Shown: positions 25,985-35,664 of the stretch, one piece after another
Layout of the letters: every line of letters starts with the position of its first letter
How positions within the stretch are numbered: position 1 is the first letter of the stretch
Source: Bacillus sp. AFS073361
GTDB taxonomy: Bacteria; Bacillota; Bacilli; Bacillales; Cytobacillaceae
DNA length: 64,000 nt
Direction: 5' to 3'
Assembly: GCF_002567005.1 (NCBI RefSeq)
Contig: NZ_NUZU01000019.1
Span: 39,978-103,977, forward strand
Program-made: the position numbers and the translations under genes
Notes under the pieces: model-generated
Seen by the model: only the letters and a program-made list of their open reading frames with translations
Database searches by the model: none
What the model was told of the DNA's origin: nothing

Positions 25985-27337
25985 GTGGGCAAAAATCACG
26001 AAGGTGAAAAATTACAAAGAGGTCTAGACAATCGGCATATTCAGTTAATCGCACTTGGAGGGGCCATTGGTGTTGGCTTGTTTTATGGTTCAAGTGCAAC
26101 GATTCAGATGGCTGGTCCGTCCATTTTAATCTCCTACTTAATTGGAGGCTTAGTTATTTTTACTATAATGAGAGCATTGGGCGAAATGGCTGTTGATGAG
26201 CCAGTGTCCGGTTCATTTAGTTCTTATGCGAATCGTTATTTAGGCCCGTTTGCGGGTTACTTAACAGGTTGGACCTATTGGTTTATGTGGGTTGTCGTCG
26301 GAATGGCAGAAATTACAGTGGTCGGCGTGTATGTAAATTACTGGTTTCCGGATATTCCACAATGGGTGACTGCATTGACTACACTAGTGGTTATTACGAT
26401 GATAAACCTAACTAGTGTAAAAGCATTTGGAGAGTTTGAATTCTGGTTCGCGCTGATCAAAGTGGTGGCTATTATTGGAATGATTGTGGTTGGATTAGGA
26501 ATGATCCTCCTAGGTATCGGTAACGGAGGCCAGCCAATCGGTTTTAATAATCTATGGGCACATGGTGGATTTATGCCAAATGGAATGAATGGTATTTTAA
26601 TGTCATTGGTTCTAGTTATGTTTTCATTTGGCGGGGTGGAACTGGTCGGTATAACGGCAGGGGAAGCGAAAAATCCTCGAAAATCAATTCCATCTGCCAT
26701 CAACAATGTAGTTTGGAGGATTTTAATTTTTTATATTGCTGCATTAGGAATCATGATGAGTTTATATCCTTGGAATGAAGTGGGAACCAATGGCAGCCCA
26801 TTTGTATTGATTTTTGATAAAGTTGGAATTCCTGGAGCAGCTCATATCATCAATTTTGTTGTGTTAACTGCAGCATTGTCTGCTTTTAATAGTGGTCTGT
26901 TCAGTACAGGCAGAATGCTTTACAATTTATCCCTTCAAAATAACGGTCCGAAATATTTTGGAAAGCTAAATAAGCATTCTACTCCAAGACGCGGAATCCT
27001 GTTTTCGTCTTCATTTTTACTAGTGGCGGTATTTTTAAATTATATTGTTCCGGAAAAAGTATTTATGTATATTTCTTCTGTAGCAACCGTTGCAGTTATT
27101 ACGAGCTGGACCATTATATTGGTCACACAAATCAAGTTCAGACAATCAAAAACAAAAGAAGAAGTAAAAAAGCTAGTATTTAAAATGCCGCTATATCCAG
27201 CTTCATCCTATCTAGCCCTTGCTTTCTTAGCAGTAGTCGTCGTTTTAATGGCCTTTATAGAAGAAATGCGAGTCGCATTAATAGTTGCACCAGTTTGGTT
27301 TATAGTCCTATATGTCGGTTACCGTTTTAAAAAGTAG
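25985..27337 (+). CDS. Amino-acid permease (APC superfamily, AAT type)
   Basis: 450 residues, about 12 transmembrane helices. The start GLDNRHIQLIALGGAIGVGL and then GPSILISYLIGG is the TM1 signature of basic/aromatic/proline permeases; FSFGGVELVGITAGEAKNP is the TM6 region. GTG25985 follows AAGAAGGGTGG. Monocistronic, ending at a GTGTCAGGCACC hairpin. Substrate cannot be assigned. Confidence 0.88.
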   Translation: MGKNHEGEKLQRGLDNRHIQLIALGGAIGVGLFYGSSATIQMAGPSILISYLIGGLVIFTIMRALGEMAVDEPVSGSFSSYANRYLGPFAGYLTGWTYWFMWVVVGMAEITVVGVYVNYWFPDIPQWVTALTTLVVITMINLTSVKAFGEFEFWFALIKVVAIIGMIVVGLGMILLGIGNGGQPIGFNNLWAHGGFMPNGMNGILMSLVLVMFSFGGVELVGITAGEAKNPRKSIPSAINNVVWRILIFYIAALGIMMSLYPWNEVGTNGSPFVLIFDKVGIPGAAHIINFVVLTAALSAFNSGLFSTGRMLYNLSLQNNGPKYFGKLNKHSTPRRGILFSSSFLLVAVFLNYIVPEKVFMYISSVATVAVITSWTIILVTQIKFRQSKTKEEVKKLVFKMPLYPASSYLALAFLAVVVVLMAFIEEMRVALIVAPVWFIVLYVGYRFKK

Positions 27338-27350
27338 TAGTGTCCAGGAA

Positions 27351-27396
27351 AGGTGTCAGGCACCATGTTTTCACATGGTGCCTGACACCTTTTTTA
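27351..27396 (+). terminator. Terminator made of a GTGTCAGGCACC inverted repeat
   Basis: An 18-bp perfect stem from AGGTGTCAGGCACCATGT to its complement (27373-27390), loop TTTC, then six T residues. It is the longest member of the repeat family in this window. Confidence 0.9.
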
Positions 27397-27526
27397 CTTT
27401 ATCCACCTTTTTTACTATCTCTAAAACAAGACTATGGTCGCGGTTTGAAGTGGACAAGGTTTGAATAACATGTAAGTAATCCTGAAAATTGCCATATTTA
27501 TTTCGTTTTAGTTGAGGAGGTCAAGA

Positions 27527-28255
27527 ATGATCGAATTTAAGCAGGTAAATAAGTTTTATGGGGATTTTCATGTTTTAAAAGATATTAACCTCACAATCTA
27601 TCAAGGTGAGGTTGTCGTCGTAATCGGGCCTTCCGGTTCAGGAAAAAGCACCTTGCTCCGGTGCATTAATCAACTCGAGACAATTTCGGGAGGAACACTC
27701 ACAGTTAATGGTATATCCGTTGGAGAGAAAAAATCAGATATCAATCAATTAAGACGGAATATTGGCATGGTCTTTCAGCACTTTTATTTATATCCGCACA
27801 AAACGGTTCTGAAAAATATCACACTTGCTCCAATGAAAGTGCTGAGCAAATCCGAAGAAGAAGCGACAAATACCGCCAGACATTACCTTAATAAGGTAGG
27901 GATATTGGAAAAGGCGAATGCGTATCCTTCTCAACTTTCCGGAGGTCAGCAGCAGCGAGTAGCTATCGCTCGCGGCCTCGCCATGAACCCGGAAATTATG
28001 CTTTTCGATGAACCCACCTCTGCACTGGACCCCGAAATGATTGGAGAAGTCCTCGATGTAATGAAAGCCCTCGCCAAGGAAGGGATGACGATGGTTGTGG
28101 TAACCCATGAAATGGGCTTTGCCAGGGAGGTGGCCGACCGAATCGTCTTTATGGATGAGGGGCGGATATTGGAAGAAGCAGTTCCGGCTGAATTTTATGT
28201 AAACCCGCGTGAAGAACGGGCGCGTCTATTTCTCAGCCGTATCTTAAATCATTAA
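27527..28255 (+). CDS. glnQ: Glutamine/polar amino-acid ABC transporter ATPase
   Basis: 242-residue ABC ATPase. Walker [14 protein letters not shown], signature [16 protein letters not shown], Walker [15 protein letters not shown] and the H-loop [11 protein letters not shown] are all present. It opens an operon of ATPase, binding protein and two permeases, the same order as B. subtilis glnQHMP. ATG27527 follows GAGGAGG (27514-27520). The ligand (glutamine) is inferred from gene order and family only. Confidence 0.9.
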   Translation: MIEFKQVNKFYGDFHVLKDINLTIYQGEVVVVIGPSGSGKSTLLRCINQLETISGGTLTVNGISVGEKKSDINQLRRNIGMVFQHFYLYPHKTVLKNITLAPMKVLSKSEEEATNTARHYLNKVGILEKANAYPSQLSGGQQQRVAIARGLAMNPEIMLFDEPTSALDPEMIGEVLDVMKALAKEGMTMVVVTHEMGFAREVADRIVFMDEGRILEEAVPAEFYVNPREERARLFLSRILNH

Positions 28256-28273
28256 TTGGAGGTAAGAGGAAAA

Positions 28274-29080
28274 ATGTTTAAAACAAAAAATTTCATGAAA
28301 ATGGCGTTAGTAACCACAATGGCGGCCTTGTTTCTCGCTGGCTGCGGTGGGGACAAGGACTCTAAAGGGAGCAGCAAGGATGTCCTTGCTCAGATTAAAG
28401 AAGAGAAAAAGATTGTCTTTGGCGTTAAACATGACACTCGTTTGTTTGGCTTAAAAAATCCATCAACTGGTGAGGTCGAAGGGTTTGATATTGATCTATC
28501 TAAAGCCCTCGCCGAAGAAATGTTTGGCAAAGATGTGAAGCCTGAGTACGTCGAGGTAACATCGAAAACTAGGGTCGGACTTCTGAATAATGGAAAGGTG
28601 GATGCGGTTGTTGCTACGATGACCATTACAGAGGAACGGAAGAAAGAAGTGGATTTCACCGATGTCTATTTTGATGCCGGACAATCCTTGCTGGTGAAAA
28701 AAGGAAGTAAGATCCATAGCATCAAAGACTTAAAAAAAGGAACCAAGGTGCTTGCGGTGAAAGGGTCGACCTCGACGATCAATATTCGTGAAAAAGCTCC
28801 TGAAACAACGGTCCTTGAATTCGAAAACTATGCGGAAGCTTTTACCGCCCTAAAGGCTGGTAAAGGGGATGCCCTGACAACGGATGATGCCATCCTTTAT
28901 GGTATGGCCGAAGAAGATCCGTCATATGGGCTAGTTGGAGGAACGTTTACAGAGGAGCCATACGGAATCGCTGTGAAAAAAGGTAATAAAGCACTTGTCG
29001 ATGAATTGAATAAAGCCTTGAAAAGTCTGAAAGATTCAGGCAAGTACGATGAAATTAAGAATAAATGGATTAAAAATTAA
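28274..29080 (+). CDS. glnH: Amino-acid-binding lipoprotein
   Basis: 268 residues with a lipoprotein signal (LFLAGC, acylated Cys near residue 22) and a type 3 solute-binding domain: FGVKHDTRLFGLKNP, VEGFDIDLSKALAEEM, VVATMTITEERKKEVDFTDVY. It captures a polar amino acid for the GlnMP permease. ATG28274 is supported by AGAGG just upstream; the TTG at 28256 would give an unusual extension. A partial hairpin follows before glnM. Confidence 0.9.
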   Translation: MFKTKNFMKMALVTTMAALFLAGCGGDKDSKGSSKDVLAQIKEEKKIVFGVKHDTRLFGLKNPSTGEVEGFDIDLSKALAEEMFGKDVKPEYVEVTSKTRVGLLNNGKVDAVVATMTITEERKKEVDFTDVYFDAGQSLLVKKGSKIHSIKDLKKGTKVLAVKGSTSTINIREKAPETTVLEFENYAEAFTALKAGKGDALTTDDAILYGMAEEDPSYGLVGGTFTEEPYGIAVKKGNKALVDELNKALKSLKDSGKYDEIKNKWIKN

Positions 29081-29103
29081 ACCATAAACACACAGTTTCT
29101 CTT

Positions 29104-29158
29104 CAGGATGGGTAGAGCCTGCTTTCAAGAGTTTGGTCCTCCTCATCCTGTTTTATGA
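29104..29158 (+). terminator. Weak hairpin between glnH and glnM
   Basis: CAGGATG pairs with CATCCTG over a long loop, followed by TTTTAT. It may partly attenuate transcription so that binding protein exceeds permease. Confidence 0.4.
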
Positions 29159-29170
29159 GGAGGTGAACAT

Positions 29171-29809
29171 TTGCTGGATTTCTCGATACTAACCGATAAT
29201 CTTGATGCATTTTTACAAGGATTAAAAATAACGATTATCTCGAGCCTAATCGCCCTACTATCCAGTTTCATTTGGGGTACATTGATCGCTGTCCTGCGCA
29301 TGGCTCCAGTCAAACCCCTTAACTGGCTGGGCACAGCCTATGTTGAATTTATCCGTAATATCCCTGTGCTGGTGATTATCTTTTTCACTTATTTGGCTGG
29401 AAACTTTGGAGGGATGGCTGCTGGAACGATCGGTCTGACGATTTATACAGCTGCTTTCATTGCAGAAGCGATTCGTGCTGGAATTATGTCAGTCCCAAAA
29501 GGACAAATGGAAGCCGCCCGCTCGACAGGATTGAGTTATGGCCAGGCAATGAGACTGGTGGTTCTTCCTCAAGCTATTAAAATCGTCATCCCTTCACTTG
29601 GCAATCAATTTATCAATCTAGTGAAAAATTCATCCTTATTAGCTGTTGTCGCAGGAGGAGATTTAATGTATCAAGGGGATCTAATTTCGGCAAAGACATA
29701 CGTCACCTTTGATACCTATATTCTAGTTGCTTTATTTTATTTAATTTTAACAATCCCCTTAAGTCTTGGTGTAGGATTTTTAGAAAAACGCATGGCTCGA
29801 AGTCATTAA
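29171..29809 (+). CDS. glnM: Amino-acid ABC transporter permease
   Basis: 212 residues, about five membrane helices. FIRNIPVLVIIFFTYL is the PAAT permease signature and AARSTGLSYGQAMRLVVLPQ the EAA loop that contacts the ATPase. TTG29171 with GAGGAGGTG upstream. Followed at 12 bases by the second permease. Confidence 0.9.
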   Translation: MLDFSILTDNLDAFLQGLKITIISSLIALLSSFIWGTLIAVLRMAPVKPLNWLGTAYVEFIRNIPVLVIIFFTYLAGNFGGMAAGTIGLTIYTAAFIAEAIRAGIMSVPKGQMEAARSTGLSYGQAMRLVVLPQAIKIVIPSLGNQFINLVKNSSLLAVVAGGDLMYQGDLISAKTYVTFDTYILVALFYLILTIPLSLGVGFLEKRMARSH

Positions 29810-29821
29810 GGAGGTGCAGAG

Positions 29822-30484
29822 TTGGAATTTCTAGCACCGTTCATTGAAGTATATACCCTGGACCATTTTAAATTTCTACTCGAGGGATTTGCGGTCACTC
29901 TAAAGGTTGCAGCCATTTCCATAGTGCTCAGCTTTGTGATTGGCGGTCTCATTGGGACGGTAAGATATGCGCGGATTCCCGTGGTTTCTAAACTATTGGC
30001 TCTAGTTGTCGAGACCATTCGTAACCTGCCGTTGCTGCTCATTATTTTCTTTACCTATTTCGCTTTGCCGGAAATTGGACTTGAAATGGAGATATCGACG
30101 GCGGCAATTGCGGCTTTGACTGTTTTTGAATCTGCGATGATATCAGAAATTATCCGAGGCGGCTTAAATTCGATTGAAAAAGGCCAGATTGAAGCAGGAC
30201 GGGCATCTGGATTGACGTACATCCAGACTTTACGGTACATCATCCTGCCGCAGGCGCTTAGAAGGATGGTTCCACCCATCGTAAGTCAATTTATTTCACT
30301 GCTCAAAGATACATCGTTAGCTGTCGTCATTGCCTTGCCGGATTTATTACACAACGGACAAATCATATACGCGCAAAAGGGCTCGTATGTGATACCTGTT
30401 TTTATCATCATGGCGCTCATGTACTTTATTGTGAATTACGCCTTGTCACTAGTCGCTAGAAAGTTAGAATTAAAGCAATCGTAA
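29822..30484 (+). CDS. glnP: Amino-acid ABC transporter permease
   Basis: 220 residues, PAAT-type permease with TIRNLPLLLIIFFTYFALP and the EAA loop EAGRASGLTYIQTLRYIILP. TTG29822 with AAGGAGG upstream. It closes the operon and would pair with GlnM as a heterodimer. Confidence 0.9.
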   Translation: MEFLAPFIEVYTLDHFKFLLEGFAVTLKVAAISIVLSFVIGGLIGTVRYARIPVVSKLLALVVETIRNLPLLLIIFFTYFALPEIGLEMEISTAAIAALTVFESAMISEIIRGGLNSIEKGQIEAGRASGLTYIQTLRYIILPQALRRMVPPIVSQFISLLKDTSLAVVIALPDLLHNGQIIYAQKGSYVIPVFIIMALMYFIVNYALSLVARKLELKQS

Positions 30485-30488
30485 GCGA

Positions 30489-30519
30489 TTCGGCTCAGTA
30501 ATGGGGCCGGATTTTTATT
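30489..30519 (+). terminator. Terminator of the gln operon
   Basis: CGGCTC pairs with GGGCCG (one wobble), followed by GATTTTTATT. Confidence 0.6.
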
Positions 30520-30668
30520 ATTTAAAAATAATACTATAGTACTATTTTCGACATATTAGCAAGAAATTTGTCGTATGAAATATATACTATATATTGATAG
30601 GAAAATATTGTATAATTCTTCTAGTATAGATAATATTTTCTATAAATCTAGTAAGAAGAGGTGCATGA

Positions 30669-33600
30669 ATGAAGAAAAAAACACTTTTATCTTTACCGGT
30701 ATCTACCTTTTTGTTAGCATCAACCATCTTCACAGGAACAGGGCATGTGGCAGCGCAAACAGGACCAACAAAGGTCATAACGGGTGAAAATCAGAATAAC
30801 TCTAGTAAAATCCTTAGAAAGAGCCAAGTGAAGAAAGTAGAGACAAAGATCAACAAAGTTTCTATTAGCCAGAAGACACAAAGTAAACTAGTAACAGAGA
30901 TTAAGAGGAAATTGCAAAAGGAAGATTCACAGAGTAAAAATAAATACGAATCTGGCGAGTTAATTATTAAATATAAGAAAAAAGTGACTAGTGGGGAAAT
31001 CAGTACACTTCAAAAGAAGTTTTCACTAAAATCAACGAAAAAATTTAAATCTCTAAATGCAGAGGTTGTAAAAATCCCTGCTGGTCAGAGTACGAGTGAA
31101 TACATAAATACTCTTAAAAAAGATTCAACGGTTGAATCCGTACAACCAAACTACAAATATTATTCTTCTGACATCAATAACGCTCCTAACTATTATGATC
31201 AATTATGGGGCCTGGACAATTCTGGACAGCCTATAAAAGAGATAAATGGATTAAAAGATATAGATGTAGATGCACCTGAAGGATGGAACAAATTTGGTTC
31301 ATCCCTGCCAGAAGTGGTTGTCGGTGTCATTGATACGGGCGTGGATATCAATCACCCTGACTTAGCAGGGGAAATTTGGACAAACACAAAAGAGTTAAAT
31401 GGTGCACCAAATGTAGACGATGATCACAATGGTTATATTGACGATATCCATGGGTGGGATTTTTATAATGATGATAACACGGTCTATGATCCACTTGATG
31501 GGGATGAACACGGCACACATGTCTCCGGGACGATTGCTGCTGCTCTAGAGGGAACAGACCCTAAAACTACTAATAAAGGAGTTGTGGGTGTCGCTCCAAA
31601 CGTGAGAATCTTACCGATAAAATTTTTAGGTCCTGATGGGGGAACAACAGCGGATGCCATCGAGGCCATTGCCTATGCGAAAACGATGGGCGTAAAAATA
31701 ACCAATAACAGCTGGGGCGGGGAAGAATACGACCCATTACTCGAAGAAGCCATCGCAAATAGCGGTACTTTATTTGTCGCCGCTGCAGGGAATGATGGAT
31801 TGGATAATGATGAGGGCGGAGCATATCCTGCAAGCTTTGAAAGTGCAAATATATTATCGGTTGCTGCAGTCGATAACAAGGGAATCCTAGCTCCCTTCTC
31901 CAATTATGGCTACGAATCTGTGGACGTGGCTGCACCTGGCGTGGACATTTTAAGTACAGTCCCTAAATTCCCATTGGATGAACTGACAAAAGCATTGAAT
32001 ATTACTCAGCCAGGCGCATCAGCACAAGTCGCCGGGGACAACTATAAGGCGATCTTTGATGGAATCGGGTACGAAAAAATTTCCGATGCACAAAGGCAGG
32101 AAGCTTTTGACAAAGCCTTAAGTTATTTAGAATTGGGGGATACGTCTAGTAAGATTCTTCTTGTCCAGGATGATGAAAGTGATCTGGCAGACATATTTAA
32201 GGACGAGCCTGAACTTCGCGCCTTATTTAAAAACTATTTGCCTATTTATCAAAAACTAGCAGCTAATCATACTTCAGTCCAAACGGTTAAGGTTAGTTCT
32301 AATTCTTCTCTATCTGATAACCTGAACAGTAGTGACTTATCTGCCTATGATGGGGTCATTTGGTTTACAGGAAACGGTCTAGGTTTCTTCTCTGAGGATG
32401 GAACCACTTTAACACCCAAAGATACCGATCTGTTAAAAACATACCTATCTGGTGGCGGAAAATTGCTATTAACTGGACAGAATGCACTTTCTGGTCAAGA
32501 GAAATCCCCATTCGTTAAGGATTATTTGCATTTAAATGTTTTTGCGGATATAGGACCAGGTTTGGATGTGGAAGGTTTATCTGGGGGTATCTATGAAAAT
32601 AGTAAATATGATGTAGATAGATTTGATACGCCTTACTACTTTGCTGATTTTGTAACTTCCAATGATCTAAATAAAACAATCATCAACACGAAATATGTTT
32701 CTGATTATACACAGGCATATGATTACTATAGCGGAACGTCTATGGCCGCGCCTCATACAACTGGCACCGCGGCTATGCTGCTTGGATTACGTCCAAGCAT
32801 GTCACCAGAAATGTTAAAGCTGTATACTAGTACAAAAGGAAAGAACCAAAATGCACTAAAAGGATTTGTGAAAAGTGGGAAACTTGTGAGTACTGTGAAT
32901 CTTGATCACTTTGATGATAGTGAAACTCCAGGAATTCCGTTGGAAAAAAGCGTTACAAACGACACCCTGAATGCGGTAACAGATAAAAACGATGTGTTCG
33001 CATTGTCCTTAAAAGAAGGGGAGGCACTTTCGCTCTCTCTAAATAGCAAAACAGGTACCGATTTTGATTTATATGTGTACGATGAATCAGCCATGAGTAT
33101 AAATAATACGAATGGAATGGTTGCCTTCTCAGAGAATGTAAATACATCCAATGAATCAATTAAATTTACTGCACCTAAAACAGGAATTTATTTTGTTAAT
33201 GTTTACGCCTACAAAGGTGCAGGAGACTATAAGTTATACACTGGTAATTTTGGAGGATCATATGAAGATGATTCAAACTCCATGACTTTCTTGGGGGAAT
33301 GGATGCCTGTATTTAACCCAGAATATTCAGGGGAATCGGCAATGGCTCTAAATACAAAAGGGGAAGTTAACTTCTCTTTTGTGGGATACAGCTTTGAGTG
33401 GCAAGGATTTAAAGATCCAACACAAGGGATTGCCGATATTTATATAGACGGTACAAAAATTGCCTCTCCATCGCTTTATGCAAGTGCGTTTAAAGCAAAA
33501 CAATCAATCTATAAAAAAGACTTTTTATCCTATGGCAGACACACGGTAAAAATTGTCTGGACCGGAAAAAGCGATCCTGCTTCAAGAAAAAGTGCTTCCG

Positions 33601-34628
33601 GGATTAATCTAGATAAGTTAATCGTGAGTAGTAATCCTGTTACCTTACAAGCGTCGTATGATAGGAACAAGAAAGCTCCTGTTATTTCATGGGGTGCTGT
33701 AAAATGGGCACAATCCTACAGCATTTATCGCAAGGAGACCTCCCAAGCAGACTACGTACAAATTGCAAAGTCTGTAGCTGGAGCAAGTTTTACGGATACC
33801 ACTGCAATGCCAAGAAAATCCTATAACTACAAGGTAGTCATTAATACAAATGATAAAATGGAAACTCCTTTTTCACCGGCTATCTCTTACGTTTACGATG
33901 ATGATATCAAAGGAAGTTTACCAATGGCAGGTTCCATAAAAGGAAGTTTAAATACGGTAACTAAAGATGTTAATGATGTTTGGTCCAAACGATTAGATCA
34001 GGGAAAAACCTATGAAATTACTTTAACGGGACCTTCAGGGACCAATTTTGACCTTTCGTTATTCAATATAGGCACATCTACTATTTATGGTACGTCTGCC
34101 ATGAAAAAATCAAATGGTACTGCATCCGTTGAAAAAATCGTATTTAAACCAACGAAATCAGGACTGTATTATATCGTCCCCGCTGCTATAAAAGGGTCCG
34201 GTCAATATAGCATAACTGTTTCGGTCCAAACAACGAAATCAATTGAAAATACAGTTTCTACTATTAAATATTCAGGTTCTTGGATTAAACCAAAGTATAC
34301 GAAAGCTTCCGGAGGCACGATTCATCAAACAAAGGGAAATTCTGGATCACTTGAATACTCATTTACTGGAACTGGAATTGCACTTTATGCGTTAAAATAT
34401 AAGAATATGGGAAAAGCTGATATTTACATTGACGGTGTGAAAGTAAAGCGAATCGACCTGTACTCTGCAAGCCACAAGTACAAAGCGAAAGTTTTTGAGA
34501 AGCAAAATCTTGCCAATAAAGCACATAAAATAAAAATTGTAGCAACGGGCAAAAAGGCTAAAGCTGCAAAAAGTGCATATATTAATGTTGATGTATTTAA
34601 AGTCACACAGTTTACACCCGTTAAATAA
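30669..34628 (+). CDS. Large secreted subtilisin-like serine protease (S8)
   Basis: 1319 residues. Signal peptide to about residue 30; a basic propeptide with a fervidolysin/I9-like segment (about 90-165: ELIIKYKKKVTSGEI). Catalytic triad Asp222 (VIDTGVD), His281 (DEHGTHVSGT), Ser691 (YSGTSMAAPH). His-to-Ser spacing is about 410 residues against about 157 in subtilisin, because roughly 250 residues (about 430-680) are inserted, resembling a Rossmann/amidotransferase-like fold (KILLVQDDESD, GGGKLLLTGQNAL). C-terminal: PPC-like domain, beta-sandwich module, FN3-like domain, then again PPC-like and beta-sandwich (IADIYIDGTKI and KADIYIDGVKV are equivalent strands). Confidence 0.92.
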   Translation: MKKKTLLSLPVSTFLLASTIFTGTGHVAAQTGPTKVITGENQNNSSKILRKSQVKKVETKINKVSISQKTQSKLVTEIKRKLQKEDSQSKNKYESGELIIKYKKKVTSGEISTLQKKFSLKSTKKFKSLNAEVVKIPAGQSTSEYINTLKKDSTVESVQPNYKYYSSDINNAPNYYDQLWGLDNSGQPIKEINGLKDIDVDAPEGWNKFGSSLPEVVVGVIDTGVDINHPDLAGEIWTNTKELNGAPNVDDDHNGYIDDIHGWDFYNDDNTVYDPLDGDEHGTHVSGTIAAALEGTDPKTTNKGVVGVAPNVRILPIKFLGPDGGTTADAIEAIAYAKTMGVKITNNSWGGEEYDPLLEEAIANSGTLFVAAAGNDGLDNDEGGAYPASFESANILSVAAVDNKGILAPFSNYGYESVDVAAPGVDILSTVPKFPLDELTKALNITQPGASAQVAGDNYKAIFDGIGYEKISDAQRQEAFDKALSYLELGDTSSKILLVQDDESDLADIFKDEPELRALFKNYLPIYQKLAANHTSVQTVKVSSNSSLSDNLNSSDLSAYDGVIWFTGNGLGFFSEDGTTLTPKDTDLLKTYLSGGGKLLLTGQNALSGQEKSPFVKDYLHLNVFADIGPGLDVEGLSGGIYENSKYDVDRFDTPYYFADFVTSNDLNKTIINTKYVSDYTQAYDYYSGTSMAAPHTTGTAAMLLGLRPSMSPEMLKLYTSTKGKNQNALKGFVKSGKLVSTVNLDHFDDSETPGIPLEKSVTNDTLNAVTDKNDVFALSLKEGEALSLSLNSKTGTDFDLYVYDESAMSINNTNGMVAFSENVNTSNESIKFTAPKTGIYFVNVYAYKGAGDYKLYTGNFGGSYEDDSNSMTFLGEWMPVFNPEYSGESAMALNTKGEVNFSFVGYSFEWQGFKDPTQGIADIYIDGTKIASPSLYASAFKAKQSIYKKDFLSYGRHTVKIVWTGKSDPASRKSASGINLDKLIVSSNPVTLQASYDRNKKAPVISWGAVKWAQSYSIYRKETSQADYVQIAKSVAGASFTDTTAMPRKSYNYKVVINTNDKMETPFSPAISYVYDDDIKGSLPMAGSIKGSLNTVTKDVNDVWSKRLDQGKTYEITLTGPSGTNFDLSLFNIGTSTIYGTSAMKKSNGTASVEKIVFKPTKSGLYYIVPAAIKGSGQYSITVSVQTTKSIENTVSTIKYSGSWIKPKYTKASGGTIHQTKGNSGSLEYSFTGTGIALYALKYKNMGKADIYIDGVKVKRIDLYSASHKYKAKVFEKQNLANKAHKIKIVATGKKAKAAKSAYINVDVFKVTQFTPVK

Positions 34629-34635
34629 TTGAAAC

Positions 34636-34668
34636 AATCCGGCTCAGAATTGAGCCGGATTGTTTTAG
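34636..34668 (+). terminator. Terminator after the subtilase gene
   Basis: Stem AATCCGGCTCA/TGAGCCGGATT followed by GTTTTAG. Confidence 0.85.
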
Positions 34669-34695
34669 TTTGAAAATGTCTTTTAATAAAGAGCG

Positions 34696-34726
34696 AAAAA
34701 AAAAGAAGGTGAATTTCACCTTCTTC
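34696..34726 (-). terminator. Terminator of the 61-aa reverse-strand gene
   Basis: AGAAGGTGAA/TTCACCTTCT stem with an A-run on the + strand, so a T-run on the minus strand. Confidence 0.8.
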
Positions 34727-34746
34727 ATTGATTAGTATATTTAATT

Positions 34747-34932
34747 TTAGCTTCGCTGAATCGTAGAGGTTGAGAAGTTTTTAACCATTTTTTGTAAGTT
34801 TCGATGTCCTTCTCTTAATTTTATTGTTTCTTCGATAATTTTTTGGAAGCCTTCCAAATCCCGATCCGTTGCATTTAATAAAGACTTTGGTAGACCTTCG
34901 ACGATCTGTTGTAGGGTTAATTCCATATTCAA
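34747..34932 (-). CDS. Small conserved-looking protein (61 aa), unknown
   Basis: Starts at TTG34932, with AAAGGTGG about nine bases upstream, and has a dedicated terminator, so it is probably real. The product is helical and charged (LTLQQIVEGLPKSLLNATDR, then IIEETIKLREGHRNL), soluble, without Cys. No family recognised. Confidence 0.6.
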   Translation of the reverse strand: MNMELTLQQIVEGLPKSLLNATDRDLEGFQKIIEETIKLREGHRNLQKMVKNFSTSTIQRS

Positions 34933-35371
34933 GCAAAATGACCACCTTTCAACTTATTCGTTAGACATCCGTTTCGTCTTCTTTACTATTTTTGTAATGA
35001 GAGGTATTTTTCCTGCTATTACGTTAAAAAACTTATCTACATTAATCCTCAAATTTCATGAAGAAATGGAAAATTCCTTCTTTAAAGGACAAATTAAGAC
35101 GGTAAATCAAATAGTACAATTCCTATTTGTAGAAAAATATTTGTGTTAAAAGTTTAATTTTGGGTACTATACATAAAACTTTTTAGGTTTGCGATCACAT
35201 TACATTTGATTAAAAGTTAATTTCAATCGTAACAAAAAAGGCAACTTTTTTTCTTTTATTAAAGGTGACTGACAATTTCTTTAAAAGTCATTAAATACAC
35301 GCTCAATCGACAAATTATTAAAAATTGTCATTTATAATTGCATTTGTGGAAAGGAGTTGTTAGCCTTCTTT
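34933..35371. other. AT-rich intergenic region upstream of the FbpA-domain gene
   Basis: More than 400 bases of very AT-rich sequence with several short runs but no ORF or clear dyad. A Fur box was looked for because FbpA relatives are Fur-controlled; none with a convincing GATAAT...ATTATC match was seen. Confidence 0.35.
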
Positions 35372-35560
35372 ATGAAAAAAATCAAACGAATTTCTGCTCA
35401 TCAAAAAAGGCAATATTTAATAAATGAACTCATTAGGTTCGGAATTTACAAAAAAAATAATAAACATCTCTATGAATGGACTTTGAGTGAATTAGAAACT
35501 GAGTATCAAAATATTGATGCCAGTGAGCTGGAACTTAGCAGCAATCTACAACTGAAGTGA
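35372..35560 (+). CDS. FbpA-domain small basic protein
   Basis: 62 residues from ATG35372 (67 from TTG35357). The segment RQYLINELIRFGIYKKNNKH followed by LYEWTLSELETEYQ matches the FbpA family of Fur-regulated small basic proteins, thought to assist the FsrA iron-sparing sRNA in B. subtilis. The only ribosome site, AAGGAG (35351-35356), touches the TTG and is 15 bases from the ATG, so the start is uncertain and translation may be weak. Confidence 0.7.
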   Translation: MKKIKRISAHQKRQYLINELIRFGIYKKNNKHLYEWTLSELETEYQNIDASELELSSNLQLK

Positions 35561-35664
35561 TAATAAATACATTATTTGATTTCCGCAAGCAAGAATGTTG
35601 TAGAAAGATTTACGATTAACTATAGTGAAAAATATGATAATTAATAATACTTTGGAGGTTTATC

